From NCBI GenBank assembly GCA_947471745.1, contig CANJKZ010000090.1, positions 916,941 through 980,940 of the forward strand: a stretch of DNA of 64,000 nt, read 5' to 3'. Both the position numbers and the translations under genes were made by a program. Every line of letters starts with the position of its first letter. Positions within the stretch are counted from its first letter, which is position 1. The notes under the pieces are model-generated. The model ran no database searches. It was given only the letters and a program-made list of their open reading frames with translations, and had not been told where the DNA came from. The DNA comes from Closterium sp. Naga37s-1 (Eukaryota > Streptophyta > Zygnematophyceae > Desmidiales > Closteriaceae). This document shows positions 1 through 11,349 of the stretch, one piece after another.

Positions 1-30
1 CACCCCCATGCCTGCCTCCCCCCATGCGCC

Positions 31-131
31 TCCCTTTCACATCCAACGCCTCACAGGTCATCATAGACGTGCGGGGCAACAGCGGCGGCTCCGTGCAAGC
101 AGCAGCATTCACAGCCATCCGCCTGCTCATG
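31..131 (+). repeat. Truncated upstream copy of gene A last exon (5' echo)
   Basis: This stretch repeats the first ~90 bases of the exon starting at 196 (TSNASQVIIDVRGNSGG in the same phase) and then diverges. The base pair at the acceptor position reads AC instead of AG (TTTCAC before ATCC), so it should not splice. It looks like a tandem duplication spanning the acceptor. Confidence 0.8.
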
Positions 132-195
132 CGTCCGCATTTCCGCATGTCCTCCCCCTCCTCCCCTCCCCCGCCCCCCCCTCCTCTCTCTCCAG

Positions 196-988
196 ATCCA
201 ACGCCACTCAGATCATCATAGACGTGCGGGGCAACAGTGGCGGCTCCGTGCAAGCAGCATACACAGCAGTGCGCCTACTAATGGGGGCAGCCAAGGTCCC
301 AGACTCCCAGTTCACCCTCCCCTTGGATTTCGTCATCGGCACGCCGTACACAGAGAAGGCCATGGGTGTGCTTTCTGTCGACAACACCACGGCGCCGCAC
401 TACTACCAAGGGCTGTACACCGATCTGAACGGCACCGAGATTTCGAGCGTCTTTGACTACGCGCCTTTCCGCGAGCTCCGCTTCACAGAGGCCGGCCGTG
501 CCGGGAATTACTCGGCGCCGTTCAAGTTTGATTACAGGAAGCAGCTTCCCGTGACGCAGAAAGAGCCGGTGTTTGGCGACCGCCCCTTCGTGGTCCTGTC
601 GGACGGAAACTGCTACTCTGCGTGCGCCGTCCTCACGCACGTCCTGGGGAAACGCCACAAAGTACCCATGGTAGCCGTGGGTGGTTTGCCCAACCAGCCC
701 CCCGATGTGAGCTCCTCGTGCCTCGGGTTTACCCTGACTGACTACTATGCGATGGCTGAAGGTCTGTACAAACTCGCTGCCACGGACCCACAGAAGGGGT
801 CGATGCCTCTCAAGGTGCAAGGGATGCTTACCATGGCGTTTACCAATGCCTACGTGGATTCGGAGATTCCGTGCGAGTTTGAGTTTCTGCCCAGCCAGCA
901 TCACATCAACTACACCGTTGATCTCATTGACAAGCCCTGGGCCATGTGGACTGAGGTGGCCAAACTCTTTGCCTCCGCTGCTGCCTAG
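196..988 (+). CDS. S41-type peptidase A, last exon (gene truncated by window edge)
   Basis: This is the 3'-terminal exon of a secreted S41-type serine peptidase; the earlier exons lie left of the window. A pyrimidine tract ending CTCTCTCCAG gives the acceptor at 193-195. One base completes a split Ala codon, then 264 codons run to TAG at 986-988. Visible family marks are the substrate-binding strand DVRGNSGGS, the candidate nucleophile block SDGNCYSACA, GGLPNQP and the C-terminal CEFEFLPSQHHINYT. It aligns without gaps of note to the last exons of genes B, C and E in this window. The Ser in CYSACA sits where S41 families place the nucleophile; activity is inferred. The 3' flank (about 1490-1570) resembles that of gene B, so A and B are probably tandem duplicates. 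Confidence 0.85.
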
Positions 989-1619
989 TCCATTCCTCGG
1001 GCACCCCAGTGGTTGAACCACTTGAGCCTTATTATTAATGCCCCTCCATGTGTGGTGTTGGTTGAAAACGGGGCTCCTAGACTAATTGCTTATGGTGGTG
1101 GTGGATATTTATCATGCTTGGGTATGTTGATGGATGGTGGTTGTTGTGCTGATGATGTTTAATTTATCGTGATATTCAGTATTTCTCCTGAAGATCGGGG
1201 TGAGCTATCATTCTAATGAGTGTTCTCTGTATCATCCAGTTTCACATAACATACCATAACTCTGGCTGATTTCATTCCTGTTATGGGCAGAACAAATCAC
1301 CTTTGTCTCAAACACATGTACTAAGATGCTTTCTTTCCAGCAACAATGTAAAAAACAATGACTGGATGGATTAGTTATAGCGCAACTTGCTGGTGCAGAT
1401 TGCTACCGGTAGCTTTTTTTGCGCGTGCAACGAAGGTGTACAGCATACATGGAGATAATATATGCTCGTATATGAAAGCTATTTACGGGGAAAAGTATAC
1501 TTCATTTATTGTGCTACATGATGGGCATGTTTGTCCAGTGAGTAAAGCGAGTAGTTTCACAACGAAGCATTCTCGGTCGAGCTGGAATGGCAGCTCAACT
1601 GTGCAGTGCTAGACGCGCA
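989..1619. other. 3' flank of gene A
   Basis: No gene is seen. The stretch is AT-richer than its surroundings and holds the presumed 3' UTR. Part of it (about 1490-1570, around GTGAGTAAAGCGAGTAGTTTC) resembles the 3' flank of gene B near 10680-10760, which indicates a duplication unit larger than the coding region. Confidence 0.5.
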
Positions 1620-1956
1620 GCAGAGATGGGGGGAATGGTGAGTAGGGGTTGAGCAACAGAGATGGGGGGAATGGTGAGTAGGGGTTGAGCAACAGAGATG
1701 GGGGGAATGGTGAGTAGGGGTTGAGCAACAGAGATGGGGGGAATGGTGAGTAGGGGTTGAGCAACAGAGATGGGGGGAATGGTGAGTAGGGGTTGAGCAA
1801 CAGAGATGGGGGGAATGGTGAGTAGGGGTTGAGCAACAGAGATGGGGGGAATGGTGAGTAGGGGTTGAGCAACAGAGATGGGGGGAATGGTGAGTAGGGG
1901 TTGAGCAACAGAGATGGGGGGAATGGTGAGTAGGGGGGGAGCACAGAGAGGGAACA
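1620..1956. repeat. 36-bp minisatellite, about 9 copies
   Basis: Near-perfect tandem units of 36 bp (GAGCAACAGAGATGGGGGGA, then ATGGTGAGTAGGGGTT). Because 36 is divisible by 3, three long frames stay open on the minus strand; these are artefacts. Each unit contains a strong 5' splice-site-like GGTGAGTAGG. Confidence 0.95.
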
Positions 1957-2229
1957 ATTGGCAGGGAGGGGAGGAGCAGCAGAGAGGGGGGAAATGGTGA
2001 GGACAGGCAGAGCAACAGGGAGGGGGAAATGGCGAGAAGGGGATGAGCAGCAGAGGGGCGCAAGCAGCAGGGAGGGGAGGAGCAGCACCGATTGCAGGAA
2101 GTCATTCAGTCTCCATTCTCCTCTCAACCCCCCACCACCCCCACCCTCCTTCCCCCTCCCACCCCCCTCCTCTGTCCACTCCCCTTCCCCATGAGCAGCA
2201 AGAAGGTGGCGGTGATCAGCAACAGTGGT

Positions 2230-2282
2230 CCTACGAGGTGCTACGAGGTGCTACGAGGTGCTACGAGGTACTACGAGGTACA
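2230..2282. repeat. 10-bp tandem repeat CTACGAGGTG
   Basis: Five to six tandem copies of CTACGAGGTG/CTACGAGGTA. Confidence 0.9.
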
Positions 2283-2560
2283 ATGAAGCGATTCACCAGC
2301 AACGATGTGGGCGAGCTGACGGGCATCGAGACGGCGCGTGTTTGGCTGGTTCCAGATGAGCAAGGTGGTGATTCCCATCGACCTCGCGCTGCTCTGGACT
2401 TCCTGGGCCCGGAGCAGGTCAGTGCCTCTGCTGGGAACTTAGTGGTTGGGAGTGGTTGTAAGTGGTTGGCGTGGTGGTAGTGTTGGTGGGGGTGATTCCA
2501 GTGGACCTCGCGCTGCTCGCCATGGGCTTCCTGGGAAACGCCCTGCTGGCAGAGTTGAGG
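2283..2560 (+). pseudogene. Unrecognised gene fragments, duplicated pair
   Basis: Two related stretches each encode a V-I-P-(I/V)-D-L-A-L-L peptide: one after GGTTCCAG at about 2343-2395, the other at about 2488-2555, where it continues AMGFLGNALLAE. The first is preceded by a short open stretch (TSNDVGELTGIETARVW). The duplicated piece begins at an acceptor-like AG, as in the exon echoes elsewhere in the window. I do not recognise the family. No complete reading frame can be assembled, so this is probably the debris of a gene broken up by the minisatellites around it. Confidence 0.35.
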
Positions 2561-2579
2561 GGTTTGAGTAGTGGGATTG

Positions 2580-3952
2580 GTTAGAGTGGTGAGTGTGGAT
2601 GCGAGTGGCGGGAATGATTGGGGGGAAGTGCTAAGAGTGGTTCGGAGTGCTGGGAGTGGTTGGGGGGAGCGGTAGGAGCGAATGGGAGAGGTGGGAGTGG
2701 TTCGGAGTGGTGGGAGTGATTGAGAGTGCTAAGAGTGGTTAGGAGTGGTGGGAGTGGTTGGGAGTAGTTGGGAGTGATTGGGAGTGGTGAGAGTAACTGG
2801 GAGTGGTGGGAGCGGTTGGGAGTGGTTGGAAGTACTGCGTGTGGTAGGGAGTGTTGGGTGTGATTGAGATTGGTGGGATTGATTGGGAGTGGTGGGAGTG
2901 ATTGGGAGTGGTGGGAGTGATTGGGAGTCTTGGGAGTGATTGGGATTGGTGGGAGTGATTGGGAGTGCTGAGAGTGGTTGTGAGTGGTGGGAGTGGTTGG
3001 GAATTGTGGGAGTGGTTGGGGGTGACCGGAGTGGTAGTAAGTGGTGGGAGAGGTTGTGAGTGTTGGGAGTGGTTGGGAGTGGTTGGGAGAGGTGTTAGTG
3101 GGTGGGAGTCGTGGGAGTGGTTGGGAGTGGTGGGAATGGTTGGTAGTGCTGAGAGTGGTTGGGAGTGGTTGGGAGTGATTGGGAGTGGTGGGAGTGATTG
3201 GGAGTGTTGAGAGTGGTTGGGAGTGGTTGGGAGTGATTGGGAGTGGTGGGAGTGATTGGGGATGGTGGGAGTGGCTGGGATTGCTGAGAGTGGTTGGGAG
3301 TGGTGGGAACGGTTGGGAGTGGTTAGGAGTGGTCGGGAGTGCTGCGAATGGTTTAGAGTGGTTGGGAGTGACTGGGAGTGGTGGGAGTGATTGGGAATGG
3401 TTGGGATTGATTGGGAGTGCTGGAAGTGGTTGGGAGTGCAGAGAATGATTGGGAGTGGTTGGGAGTGGTCGGAGTGATTGGGATGGGAGTGAAGGGAGTG
3501 GCTGGGGTGGTTGGGAGTGGTGGGAGTGGCTGGGGTGGTTGGGAGTGGTGGGAGTGGTTCGGAGTGCTGGGAGTGGCTGGGTGTGCTGCTAGTGTTTGGG
3601 AGTGGTTGGGAGTGATTGGGAGTGGTGGGAGTGATTGGGAGTGAAGGGAGCGGTTGGGATTGCTGGGATTGGTTGGGAGTGCTGAGAGTGGTTGGGAGTT
3701 TTTGGGAGTGATTGGGAGTGTTGGGAGTGGTTGGGAGTGCTGAAAGTGTTTGGGAGTGGTGGGAGTGATTGGGAGTGGTGGGAGTGATTGGGAGTGGTGG
3801 GTGTGGTTTGGAGTAGTTGGGAGTGGTTGGAAGTGCTGAAAGTGTTTGGGAGTGGTGGGAATGATTGGTAGTGGTGGGAGTGTTTGGGAGTGATTGGTAG
3901 TGGTGGGAGTGATTGGGAGTGGTGGGAGTGATTGAGAGTGGTAGGAGTGAGG
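2580..3952. repeat. Degenerate minisatellite of ~10-12 bp units (GGGAGTGGTTG type)
   Basis: About 1.4 kb of imperfect units such as GGGAGTGGTTG, GGGAGTGATTG and GGGAGTGGT. The strong strand asymmetry (G/T on the plus strand) keeps a 420-codon frame open on the minus strand (Thr-Pro-Asn-His-Ser-rich), which I treat as an artefact. Confidence 0.9.
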
Positions 3953-4009
3953 TGCACAGCGGAAAAAAAAAATCGCTCCTAACCCCTGGTATGCGCTTCA
4001 TACCCGACC

Positions 4010-4317
4010 TGACACTTCACCCCAACGAGCTCAGTCTCTCAGATGGTGGAAGATGAGAGTAGCAAAGATAGCGTAGGCAACCAAATTTACCCTCACCACA
4101 TACACTTCCCCCACCCTCTTCCCAACCCCACCCCACCTGTCACCCCCTTGTATTCCACCAGGCATATCTGATAGTGGAGGGAAATCACGACACAACACTT
4201 GTGTGTCACCTGCGCCCACCTCATTTCAACGCTTACATAACCCTAACCTCCCCACACTCTCACCTCACCCTTCCTATCACCCCCTTGAGTCATACCAGGC
4301 GTGTCTGATGGTGGATG
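4010..4317 (+). pseudogene. Repeated exon-edge fragments of an unrecognised gene
   Basis: Two copies of a junction-like segment occur near 4145-4180 and 4283-4317: a pyrimidine-rich tract, then CCAGG(C/T)(A/G)T(A/G)TCTGAT(A/G)GTGGA. A third, longer copy stands at 5155-5200. The sequence near 4010-4055 (CTTCACCCCAACGAGCTCAG, then TGGTGGAAGATGAG) resembles 5050-5112. This fits partial exon duplication in a gene that is now fragmented. Confidence 0.4.
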
Positions 4318-4727
4318 GAGTCGACTCGAAAGGCAGCGGCAAACATTGGTGCGAGATGACTCTTGAGTCGACTCAAAAGGCAGCAGCGAACATTCATGCG
4401 AGATGACTCTTGAGTCGACTCAAAAGGCAGCAGCGAACATTGATGCGAGATGACTCTCGAGTCGACTCAAAAGGCAGCAGCGAACATTGATGCGAGATGA
4501 CTCTTAAGTCGACTCAAAAGGCAGCGGCGAACATTGATGCGAGATGACTCTTGAGTTGACTCAAAAGGCAGCAGCGAACATTGATGCAAGATGACTCTTG
4601 AGTCGACTCAAAAGGCAGCAGCGAACATTGATGCGAGATGACTCTTGAGTCGACTCAAAAGGCAGCAGCGAACATTGATGCGAGATGACTCTTGAGTCGA
4701 CTCAAAAGGCAGCGGCAAACATTGATG
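4318..4727. repeat. 47-bp minisatellite with GAGTCGACTC palindrome, 9 copies
   Basis: Nine units exactly 47 bp apart (palindrome starts at 4318, 4365 and so on to 4694). Each has GAGTCGACTC followed by AAAAGGCAGC(A/G)GC and AACATTGATGCGAGATGACTC. The first copy overlaps the end of a junction-like segment. Confidence 0.95.
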
Positions 4728-5149
4728 CTTATGTGATGCGCGGAGAGGAGGTGGGCATGGCACCGCAGGAGAGGGAGCTCGTAATGGTTGTGCTTCTGAG
4801 AGGCCTTTAGAGCGCCACTATTGGGAGCGCCACGAAGGGGTGAGCCACCAAGGAGATTGCGTTACTGGAGGGCTTGGAGCAGGCATGGGTGGAAAGCGGT
4901 TGATGTGAGTTGAAAGGGTTGATGGAAATAGAAGGAACGGGACGGGGGTGTTTTTTATGTAACCACCCTTGCTTTGTTTCATGAGATGTCACACAGTGCA
5001 CAATGGAAGGTTATGAACTCACTCCTGTGTGCCGATATGCCCCTGATAGCCCACTTCACTCTTCACCCCACCACGACGAGGTCAGCCATGCTCTTGGTGG
5101 AAGGTGAGGATGGCACGGGTTGCACAAAACAACAACCCCACCCTCTCCA

Positions 5150-5418
5150 CACCCTTCCCCTAGTCTTACCAGGTGTGTCTGATGGTGGAGGGAGAGGACG
5201 ACATAGAGCACATTGAGGCGTGTGTGGAGAAGAGTGTTGAGGCTGCCGCCTTGGGAGATGGCACCCTTGTGTCTGAGCTAAGCAATTATGAGATGACGTT
5301 TCTGTTGGCGTATTCAGGGTGGTTCTGGGATTTTGGCAATCACAAATGCATGAGTGAAATGGATTTTACTCCTAGAACCAGGAATTCTGAACATGTGAAA
5401 CTGGGGAGATGCACCTAA
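5150..5418 (+). pseudogene. Putative exon of an unrecognised gene
   Basis: After the acceptor-like CTTACCAG, an 80-codon frame reads VCLMVEGEDDIEHIEACVEK, then an Ala-rich helix and SELSNYEMTF. Composition is that of a globular acidic protein and unlike the surrounding repeats. Shorter copies of its start occur at about 4145 and 4283. I cannot assign a family. It may be the last exon of the same broken gene as the fragments at 2283-2560. Confidence 0.35.
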
Positions 5419-6197
5419 AGAAGTATAAGGTGTTGCTAGTATAAATCTGCCATTCCTGTTCCGTTTAACGCGTACACACCTGAACCAAGCCTGTCGGTTT
5501 GGTACACGTTCCCTAGTGCACCAACTATCCCCGAGATGTTACAGACCCATTTTTACAATCAGACTCCGCAACCAGGGGTGACACATTTCTCGAAATCCAG
5601 CTCGGGTTGCACTGATTGCTCGCGACACTTGACGCTTGAAAGTGGTACTTAATTGAAGTGTTTGGATAGGTGCGACATTCCCAGCGCCTCGTGACTGGTA
5701 AGTTTTCCTAGGAACCTGGCAGTGAATCAATTAACGAAAATGTTTAGACATCCACGTTTCCAAAGGACGTCACAATTGCCGGAGAAATGCGCCCTCGTTC
5801 TGAGAACCTAGGGAACACCTCGACGCAAAAGTCGGCTGGCTCATCCTGTTCTTTCATCTGTATCACGACTCGAAGTCGTGCTGCCTCTCGCCTCCACCGA
5901 TCATCAGATCCCAGGGAATAGCCTCGCCATTTTCCATTCCGTAGTGAGGTCGCAGGGCATTGCACAGTCGTAAGGCAGCGGCTATGTGTCGCAGCGGCGC
6001 GACGAACCGTCCTCATTCAAAGGATTATGTGGTCCTTCCTCCACACCGAAGCATATTCGGTTCGGGCGCTCGTCGCATCCCGCCCCTGCCCTGGGCGACT
6101 GAGCGGCGGGGCTCGTCGCATACCATGGCGGCGTCGCGATGGCGGGCAATCCCGACTCGACTCGCGCCCAAGTTCCAACCACTTTCGCCGGTCGTAC
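5419..6197. other. Intergenic region upstream of gene B
   Basis: No gene, repeat array or mobile element is recognised here. It probably contains the promoter region of gene B at its right end. Confidence 0.4.
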
Positions 6198-6209
6198 AGT
6201 ATATATTTA
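6198..6209 (+). promoter_or_regulatory. Candidate TATA box of gene B
   Basis: AGTATATATTTA lies about 145 bp upstream of the ATG at 6346. Gene C has a T/A-rich TATTTTT at nearly the same distance (about 141 bp) and gene E a TATATC at about 175 bp. Position and sequence only. Confidence 0.4.
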
Positions 6210-6345
6210 CGCTTGAGTATCACCACACACTTCATTCCCGCACGGTTTCTCCCCTGACCAGCAACGGTGCCATTACCGCCGCTGGGCCTCTCTTGCACGA
6301 GTCGTAACCGAGCCAGTCCCCCGGAGCAGCATCTGCCGCAGCGCA

Positions 6346-9300
6346 ATGGCCGCAATGGCCGTCATTGGAGAACGCCGCGCCAAGTTCTCCGCGGCGGGGC
6401 TTCTCCCCCTGCTCGTCCTCGCATTGCTGCTGCAGGCGCCCTCCGCGTCCGCCCGCCACTGGTTCTGGAACGACGCCCTTTTCCCCGTCGCCAGCACAGC
6501 CGAAACGGAACCCGGCGCCGCGTTCACCGCCGCGGGGGCTACCGCGCCGCCTCAAGCAGTCCCAACGCTAGCCCCGGCTTCGCCGACGACAGCCCCGCCG
6601 GCGCCGACGGCAGCTTCGCCGGCGCCTGCGCCGGCGCCGGCTCCTGCGGTGAAGTCGTGTTACGACGCCGTCCCTGTGGACCGTTTCGTCGCGTCCGGAG
6701 CCGCGCCCGACCCGTGTGCTGCGCTGTCGGCGGAGCTGAAGCGCACTGCCGTGAAATTGGGGGGCATGGCCAAGACTGGAGGGAAAGGATTCGCTTCTCC
6801 TTCTCTCTTCAGCGCCTGCCACTCCACGTTCCTGTTCAGGTACTGCCACTGCTAGTCTTGTACTGTGAATATATATATATTTTTCTCTCTATTCCTTTAT
6901 CTTCGCTGATAATGGCTACTGAAACCGAACTCCACGCTTGCTCCGCTCGAATATGATGTTGGCCTGATTGCTGTTCTACGATTGTCCCTATCCGTGATCT
7001 GGCAGGAAGGACTGCGACGTGGGGGGTCGATCGCGAATGCGTTCGACAATCACTACGTTTTCAATGTGCTGAACAGATTTCCCAATCTCACGATAATCGC
7101 GAATGTCCCTATTCGCGATTGTCCCTATTCGCGATTGTCCCTATTTGTGATCTGGCAGGAAGGACTGCGACGTGGCGGACCTGCTGTCAATCGCGAACGC
7201 GTTCGACAATCACTACGTGTACAAGCACATCGCCGTCGACTCGCCGGACCAGACGAACCTCCCGAGCAGCATCGATATTGTCGCGGATCTGAGAGAGATC
7301 CTCACGAACGCCACCGCGGGGAAGTACCCGCGGCTGGTGGACGCGCACATGGCGGCGTACCGGGCGGTGTGGGCGCTCAACGACGGGCATAGCTTTTTCA
7401 TGCCGCAATGCTTCATGGGTACTTTCGACTTGCCGTTGCCGCTCTTGGCTGTCGTCGAAAACGGGCAGCAGATCATTCGCGTTGCGCCGCGCCGATGTGA
7501 GTGTTGCTCAATACATTCCCTCCCGGTGAGGGTTGTTGAATGAAGATAAGATTTTCCGCACTCTGCCGCGTTGTGCCACGCCGATCTGAGTGTTCCAGTA
7601 TGTGAGATCACACCTCTGGTGATGAGTTGTTCCAACGTCATATTCCTCAGCACCCTACTTCAAAGCATAGTACCCCTAAATATCAAACTCCGTGTTCCTC
7701 TTATTTATTACCTCTGGCCAGATGTCACTCCCGAGGGCATGGACCATGTTGCGAAGGTTGTGCACAATTTTGATTTCGGCCTTTACGAAGGCCGACAGGT
7801 ATGTTCGCTAGCTAATCTCCGTGCTCCTATTATTTAATACTCCCTGCAAGCGAGCTTTACACGCTTTATCTAAACTAATGCTTCATGATGCGTGTCGCAG
7901 GTTGTGGCTATAAACGGGGTCAAAGCGGAAACATTCATCCTGAATTGGGCAGACAAGGAAATGGGCATGTTTCGCAATCGCGCTTCGCGATTCACGAAAG
8001 CTTTCGCGAGGAATGAAGCGGCAGGAACAGGAACGGTGAAAGGGACGAGTATCGTTCAGGTGCCAGGCGAATTCGCCCGGCGACTCTATGCTCCCGAAGA
8101 TGACACCTTACTGGTGTCATTCGCAACAGCGTGAGCTACAGTACTTGCTGCTCATTGGCTAACTTTCGCTGCATCTGCCGTTTTCTCTTCTGGATTCTTC
8201 CCTGCTGCTTGCTTGCTGAGTTTAACTCACGCGTCCTCCTAATCGGACCTCCTTCACGCTTCATGTGTCCCACTTCCCACCCCGCCTGTTCTCCTTTTTG
8301 CTGCCATTCCCAGGGATGGAAGCTCGACGGAAGACGTAAAGGTGCCATGGATCGGGACATTTGCGCTTTCCGTCTTTGCAAATGCCACGGGGTACTGGAA
8401 GGCATACTGTGCCGTGAAGGACCCATCAGTTGCTGGCGGCAACAGCGCGCAGCCAGGCGCGCAGACAAGCTCAGTCGGTCGTGCGGACATTCCGGTGATG
8501 GACAGGTTTCTCGAACGCCGTCCCGCTCCAGTCTACTACCACGACGATACGAGCGATGGCAGTGGCGATCACCTGAATGTCGAGATTGCGTCGCTTTCTG
8601 CTGCAGCAGCGGGACCGACCGTAAAGAGGATTTCACCAACGACTGATGATTTTCTGGTGAGGAGGTTGCCTTCAGTCGTTGGGATGAATGGTGGAGGTTG
8701 TGTTGATTCTTGCGTGATGGGTGCTATCAAGTTCTTATCCTTGGGTTGCTTTCTAGTTGTTGTCTCATGGCGTGTGGGGCTAATAACGCCCGGCCAACTT
8801 GTTAGTTTGTGTGTGTGGCCGTGCCCATGCGCACGTGTGCACGTGTGCATGTCTGTGTGTGTGCACGTGCACATGTGCGCATGTGTGCATGTGTCCATGT
8901 GTCCATGTGTGCATGTGTCCATGTGTCCATGTGTCCATGTGTGCATGCGTGCAGGTATACCTGGTGGGCGGCACCACGGCTGTGGTCTGGATTCACCAGT
9001 TCAGTCCCAGCGGCGAGGTGACGAAGGCGTTGGAGGCGAAGAAGATCAATGAGGAGCAGTATATGATTACGGAGGTCACTAAGGCTTTTAATACCGCAGC
9101 AGCGTCAGTACTCCTTTACCTCTACCCTCTAGTTGTTAATCTATTGACCCTGCAGCGTCACATCCCCCCTTCCTTCTACCCCTCCAGACCCACTGATGTC
9201 CCCACTCCATGTCTCATGCTAGTACCCTGTTCTCAACTCATCTTTCACCTCACATTTTATCCTCATCACTTTCCCACCCTTCCGCTACTTGCCCTTTCCC

Positions 9301-10337
9301 CCATCCCTCTTTCCATGTCTCTTCCCCGTGCGTTCGTTTCCCCACACATTCTCCCATGTGTTACCCCATACCTCCCCCCATCTGTGCTATGTGCGTCACC
9401 CCATGCCCCCCATCCAGATCCGGCGCCTCTCAGATCATCATAGACCTGCGTGGCAACGGTGGCGGGCGGTCCCACCGCAGCAGCAACGCTCATGTGCCCC
9501 TCCATGCTCCCCCCCCTCCCGTCCCCCCCGTCCCCCCGTTCCCCCTCTCCCTCCAGATCCGGCGCCTCTCAAGTCATCCTAGACGTGCGGGGCAACGGTG
9601 GCGGCTCCGTTCTTGCCGCATACACAGCCATCCGTCTCCTCATGGGGGCAGCCAAGGTCCCCGACTCTGCCTTCGCCATGCCGATGGATTTCAACATCGG
9701 TACCCAGTACACTGAGAATGCCATGAGCGCGCTCTCACTCGACCCATCCATGCTCTACTGCTTTAATCCATATGTTGACCTCAATGGCACCGACCTCTCC
9801 AGCGTCTTTAGCTACGCTCCTTTCCGCGAGCTCCGCTTCACAAAAGCCGGCCCTGTTGGGAACTACTCGGCGCCGTTTAAGATGAATAGCAAGTTTTCAG
9901 GGAAGGAGCAGCAGCCGGTGTTTGGCGACCGCCCCTTCCTGGTCCTTTCGGACGGAAACTGCTTTTCAGCCTGCGCAATCCTCACGCACGTCCTGGGGAA
10001 ACGCCACAAAGTGCCCATGGTAACCGTGGGTGGTTTGCCCAACCAGCCCCCTGATGTGAGCTCCTCGTGCCTCGGGTTTACTATTCCTGATATCTATGCG
10101 ATGGCACCAGGCCTCAGCAATCTCGCTGCCTTAGTGCCAAAGATGGCGTCGCTACCTCTCAAGGTGAAAGGGTCGGTTGGCATGGCGTTTACCAACGGGT
10201 ATGTGGATTCGGAGATTCCGTGCGAGTTTGAGTTTCTGCCCAGCCAGCATCACATTAACTACACCGTTGATCTCATTGACAAGCCCTGGGCCATTTGGAG
10301 TGAGGTGGCCAAGCTCTTAGCCTCCCCTGCTGCCTAG
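6346..10337 (+). CDS. Secreted S41-type serine peptidase B, 7 exons, ~803 aa
   Basis: Exons: 6346-6839, 7159-7496, 7722-7798, 7901-8130, 8314-8656, 8955-9103 and 9557-10337. All junctions are GT-AG, phases are 2,1,0,2,0,2, and the sum of 2412 bases is a multiple of 3 with no internal stop. Residues 1-37 form a signal peptide (LLPLLVLALLL core, cleavage near SASA), followed by an Ala/Pro low-complexity linker and a Cys-containing N-domain. LNDGHS at about 238-243 is the conserved N-terminal His motif. DVRGNGGGS at about 553-561 and SDGNCFSACA at about 675-684 mark the S41 core, with the candidate nucleophile Ser near 681. The Ser-plus-DGH layout resembles CPAF-like and fungal S41 peptidases rather than the Ser-Lys CtpA type. 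The likely role is extracellular or vacuolar proteolysis; the substrate is unknown. Truncated copies of exons 2 and 7 stand in the introns before them. Confidence 0.88.
6980..7059 (+). repeat. Truncated upstream copy of gene B exon 2 (5' echo)
   Basis: The end of intron 1 (ATTGTCCCTAT, GTGATCTGGCAG) and about 60 bases of exon 2 (through the NAFDNHYV codons) are duplicated immediately upstream of the real exon at 7159. The AG acceptor is intact but the copy carries a short internal deletion and no obvious donor. A short ATTCGCGATTGTCCCT repeat lies between the copies. Confidence 0.85.
8866..8954. repeat. CATGTGTG/CATGTGTC repeat in gene B intron 5
   Basis: A short 8-bp satellite directly before the exon 6 acceptor. 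The same satellite is expanded to about 460 bp at the homologous place in gene C. Confidence 0.85.
9411..9490 (+). repeat. Truncated upstream copy of gene B exon 7 (5' echo)
   Basis: CATCCAG followed by the first ~60 bases of exon 7 (ASQIIIDLRGNGGG in phase) stands about 135 bp upstream of the real exon at 9557, with its acceptor AG intact. After GGTGGCGG it loses the frame of the parent exon. Confidence 0.85.
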
Positions 10338-10838
10338 TCCATCCATCAAGCAGCCCCAACAGTGATGAAGGTAGTCCCTTTGACACCGCTTCAGGGTTGT
10401 TCATGCACGTATCATGTGTGGTGTTGGCTGAAAATGAGGCAAGTCTTTGCTTACGCTGGTGGTGATAGTTTATCGTGCTTTCGGGGGCTTTGTTATGTTG
10501 ATGGGGGGTGGATAGTTTGTTGTGCTGATGGTTTTTAGTTGATCACGATGGTGTGTGCTTGTTCCTGGTTTCCCTGCCACGATTCATAATGAGTCAAGCA
10601 CCTTCATCTCATAGCCACGGTAAAAGTCTCACGGAGATCAAAGGCGCACGAACGAACGTATAACGGGAATTAAATTGCTGAATCCATTGTGCTACAAATT
10701 TCCCGTGTCAGTATGGCGGGTATAGTGTATAGTGAGTAATTTCATAGCGAAGCATAAGAAACACCTGGACAGAAAGCTAGTAATGTGATGCAAATGCTTG
10801 TCTAGTTTGTAGTCCAGTAGAGCGGGTGGCTGTATAAC
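10338..10838. other. 3' flank of gene B up to the gypsy insertion
   Basis: Presumed 3' UTR and flank. No further gene is seen. The gypsy element at 10839 inserted in this flank, which resumes at 17064. Confidence 0.5.
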
Positions 10839-11166
10839 TGTAAGGAATTTTCTCGGCATTCCTTACGGAGCCCGACTACATCGCGTACAGCAACAGCCGT
10901 TGTTCGCCCGTTACTGATAACGGAACTTCGCCAACTTCGCGCGCACTGTTTTGCCAAACCTCGCACTGCTGGCCCGGCCGTGTCGGCCTACGCTTCGGGA
11001 CTAGCCCGAGCCTCGCTGCCAGCACAGCACTAGCTAGCTCGCACGCACCGCGTTACCGTTTGCATGCTTCGCATATAAATGTTCGCTCATGCCTTCGCTC
11101 ACATCTTTGTGCTCGTTTGACACCTTAGTGCAATTCTCGCTACTTCGATTCATTGCACCCGTAACA
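10839..11166 (+). repeat. 5' LTR of gypsy element 1
   Basis: 328 bp, TG...CA ends, near-identical to 16736-17063. It contains a CATATAAATG TATA-like motif near 11070. Confidence 0.95.
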
Positions 11167-11168
11167 CT

Positions 11169-11181
11169 TGGTATCAGAGCC
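11169..11181 (+). other. Primer binding site of gypsy element 1
   Basis: TGGTATCAGAGCC lies two bases after the 5' LTR. It is complementary to the 3' end of plant initiator-methionine tRNA. Confidence 0.9.
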
Positions 11182-11349
11182 CCTTTTCTTTCGGACCGCG
11201 CATCTCCGCACCCCAGGAAATCAACTTTTGATTTTTCACTCGAAGGGACTTACGTACCTTAGCACCTAGGAGCCGCTGTCCTCGCGTTCTCTCGTAAACG
11301 CGTGCAGCCACGACTGCGCCTAGACTAAGACGAGCCGACGTCCTTCGAA

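Noticed and set aside
2739-4001. 420-codon minus-strand frame rich in Thr, Pro, Asn, His and Ser
   Set aside because: It is the translation of a low-complexity G/T-rich minisatellite without stop triplets, and overlapping frames are open as well.
1620-4727. Possible CRISPR-like arrays (regular direct repeats)
   Set aside because: The units are head-to-tail minisatellites with no unique spacers, in a eukaryotic context with introns and LTR elements.
6346-10337. Recent horizontal transfer of the S41 genes from fungi
   Set aside because: All copies share seven-exon structures with identical phases and host-like composition, and no sequence comparison can be run here. Similarity of motifs alone does not support a transfer claim.
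11169-11181. tRNA-like sequence
   Set aside because: It is the 13-base primer binding site of the retrotransposon, not a tRNA gene.
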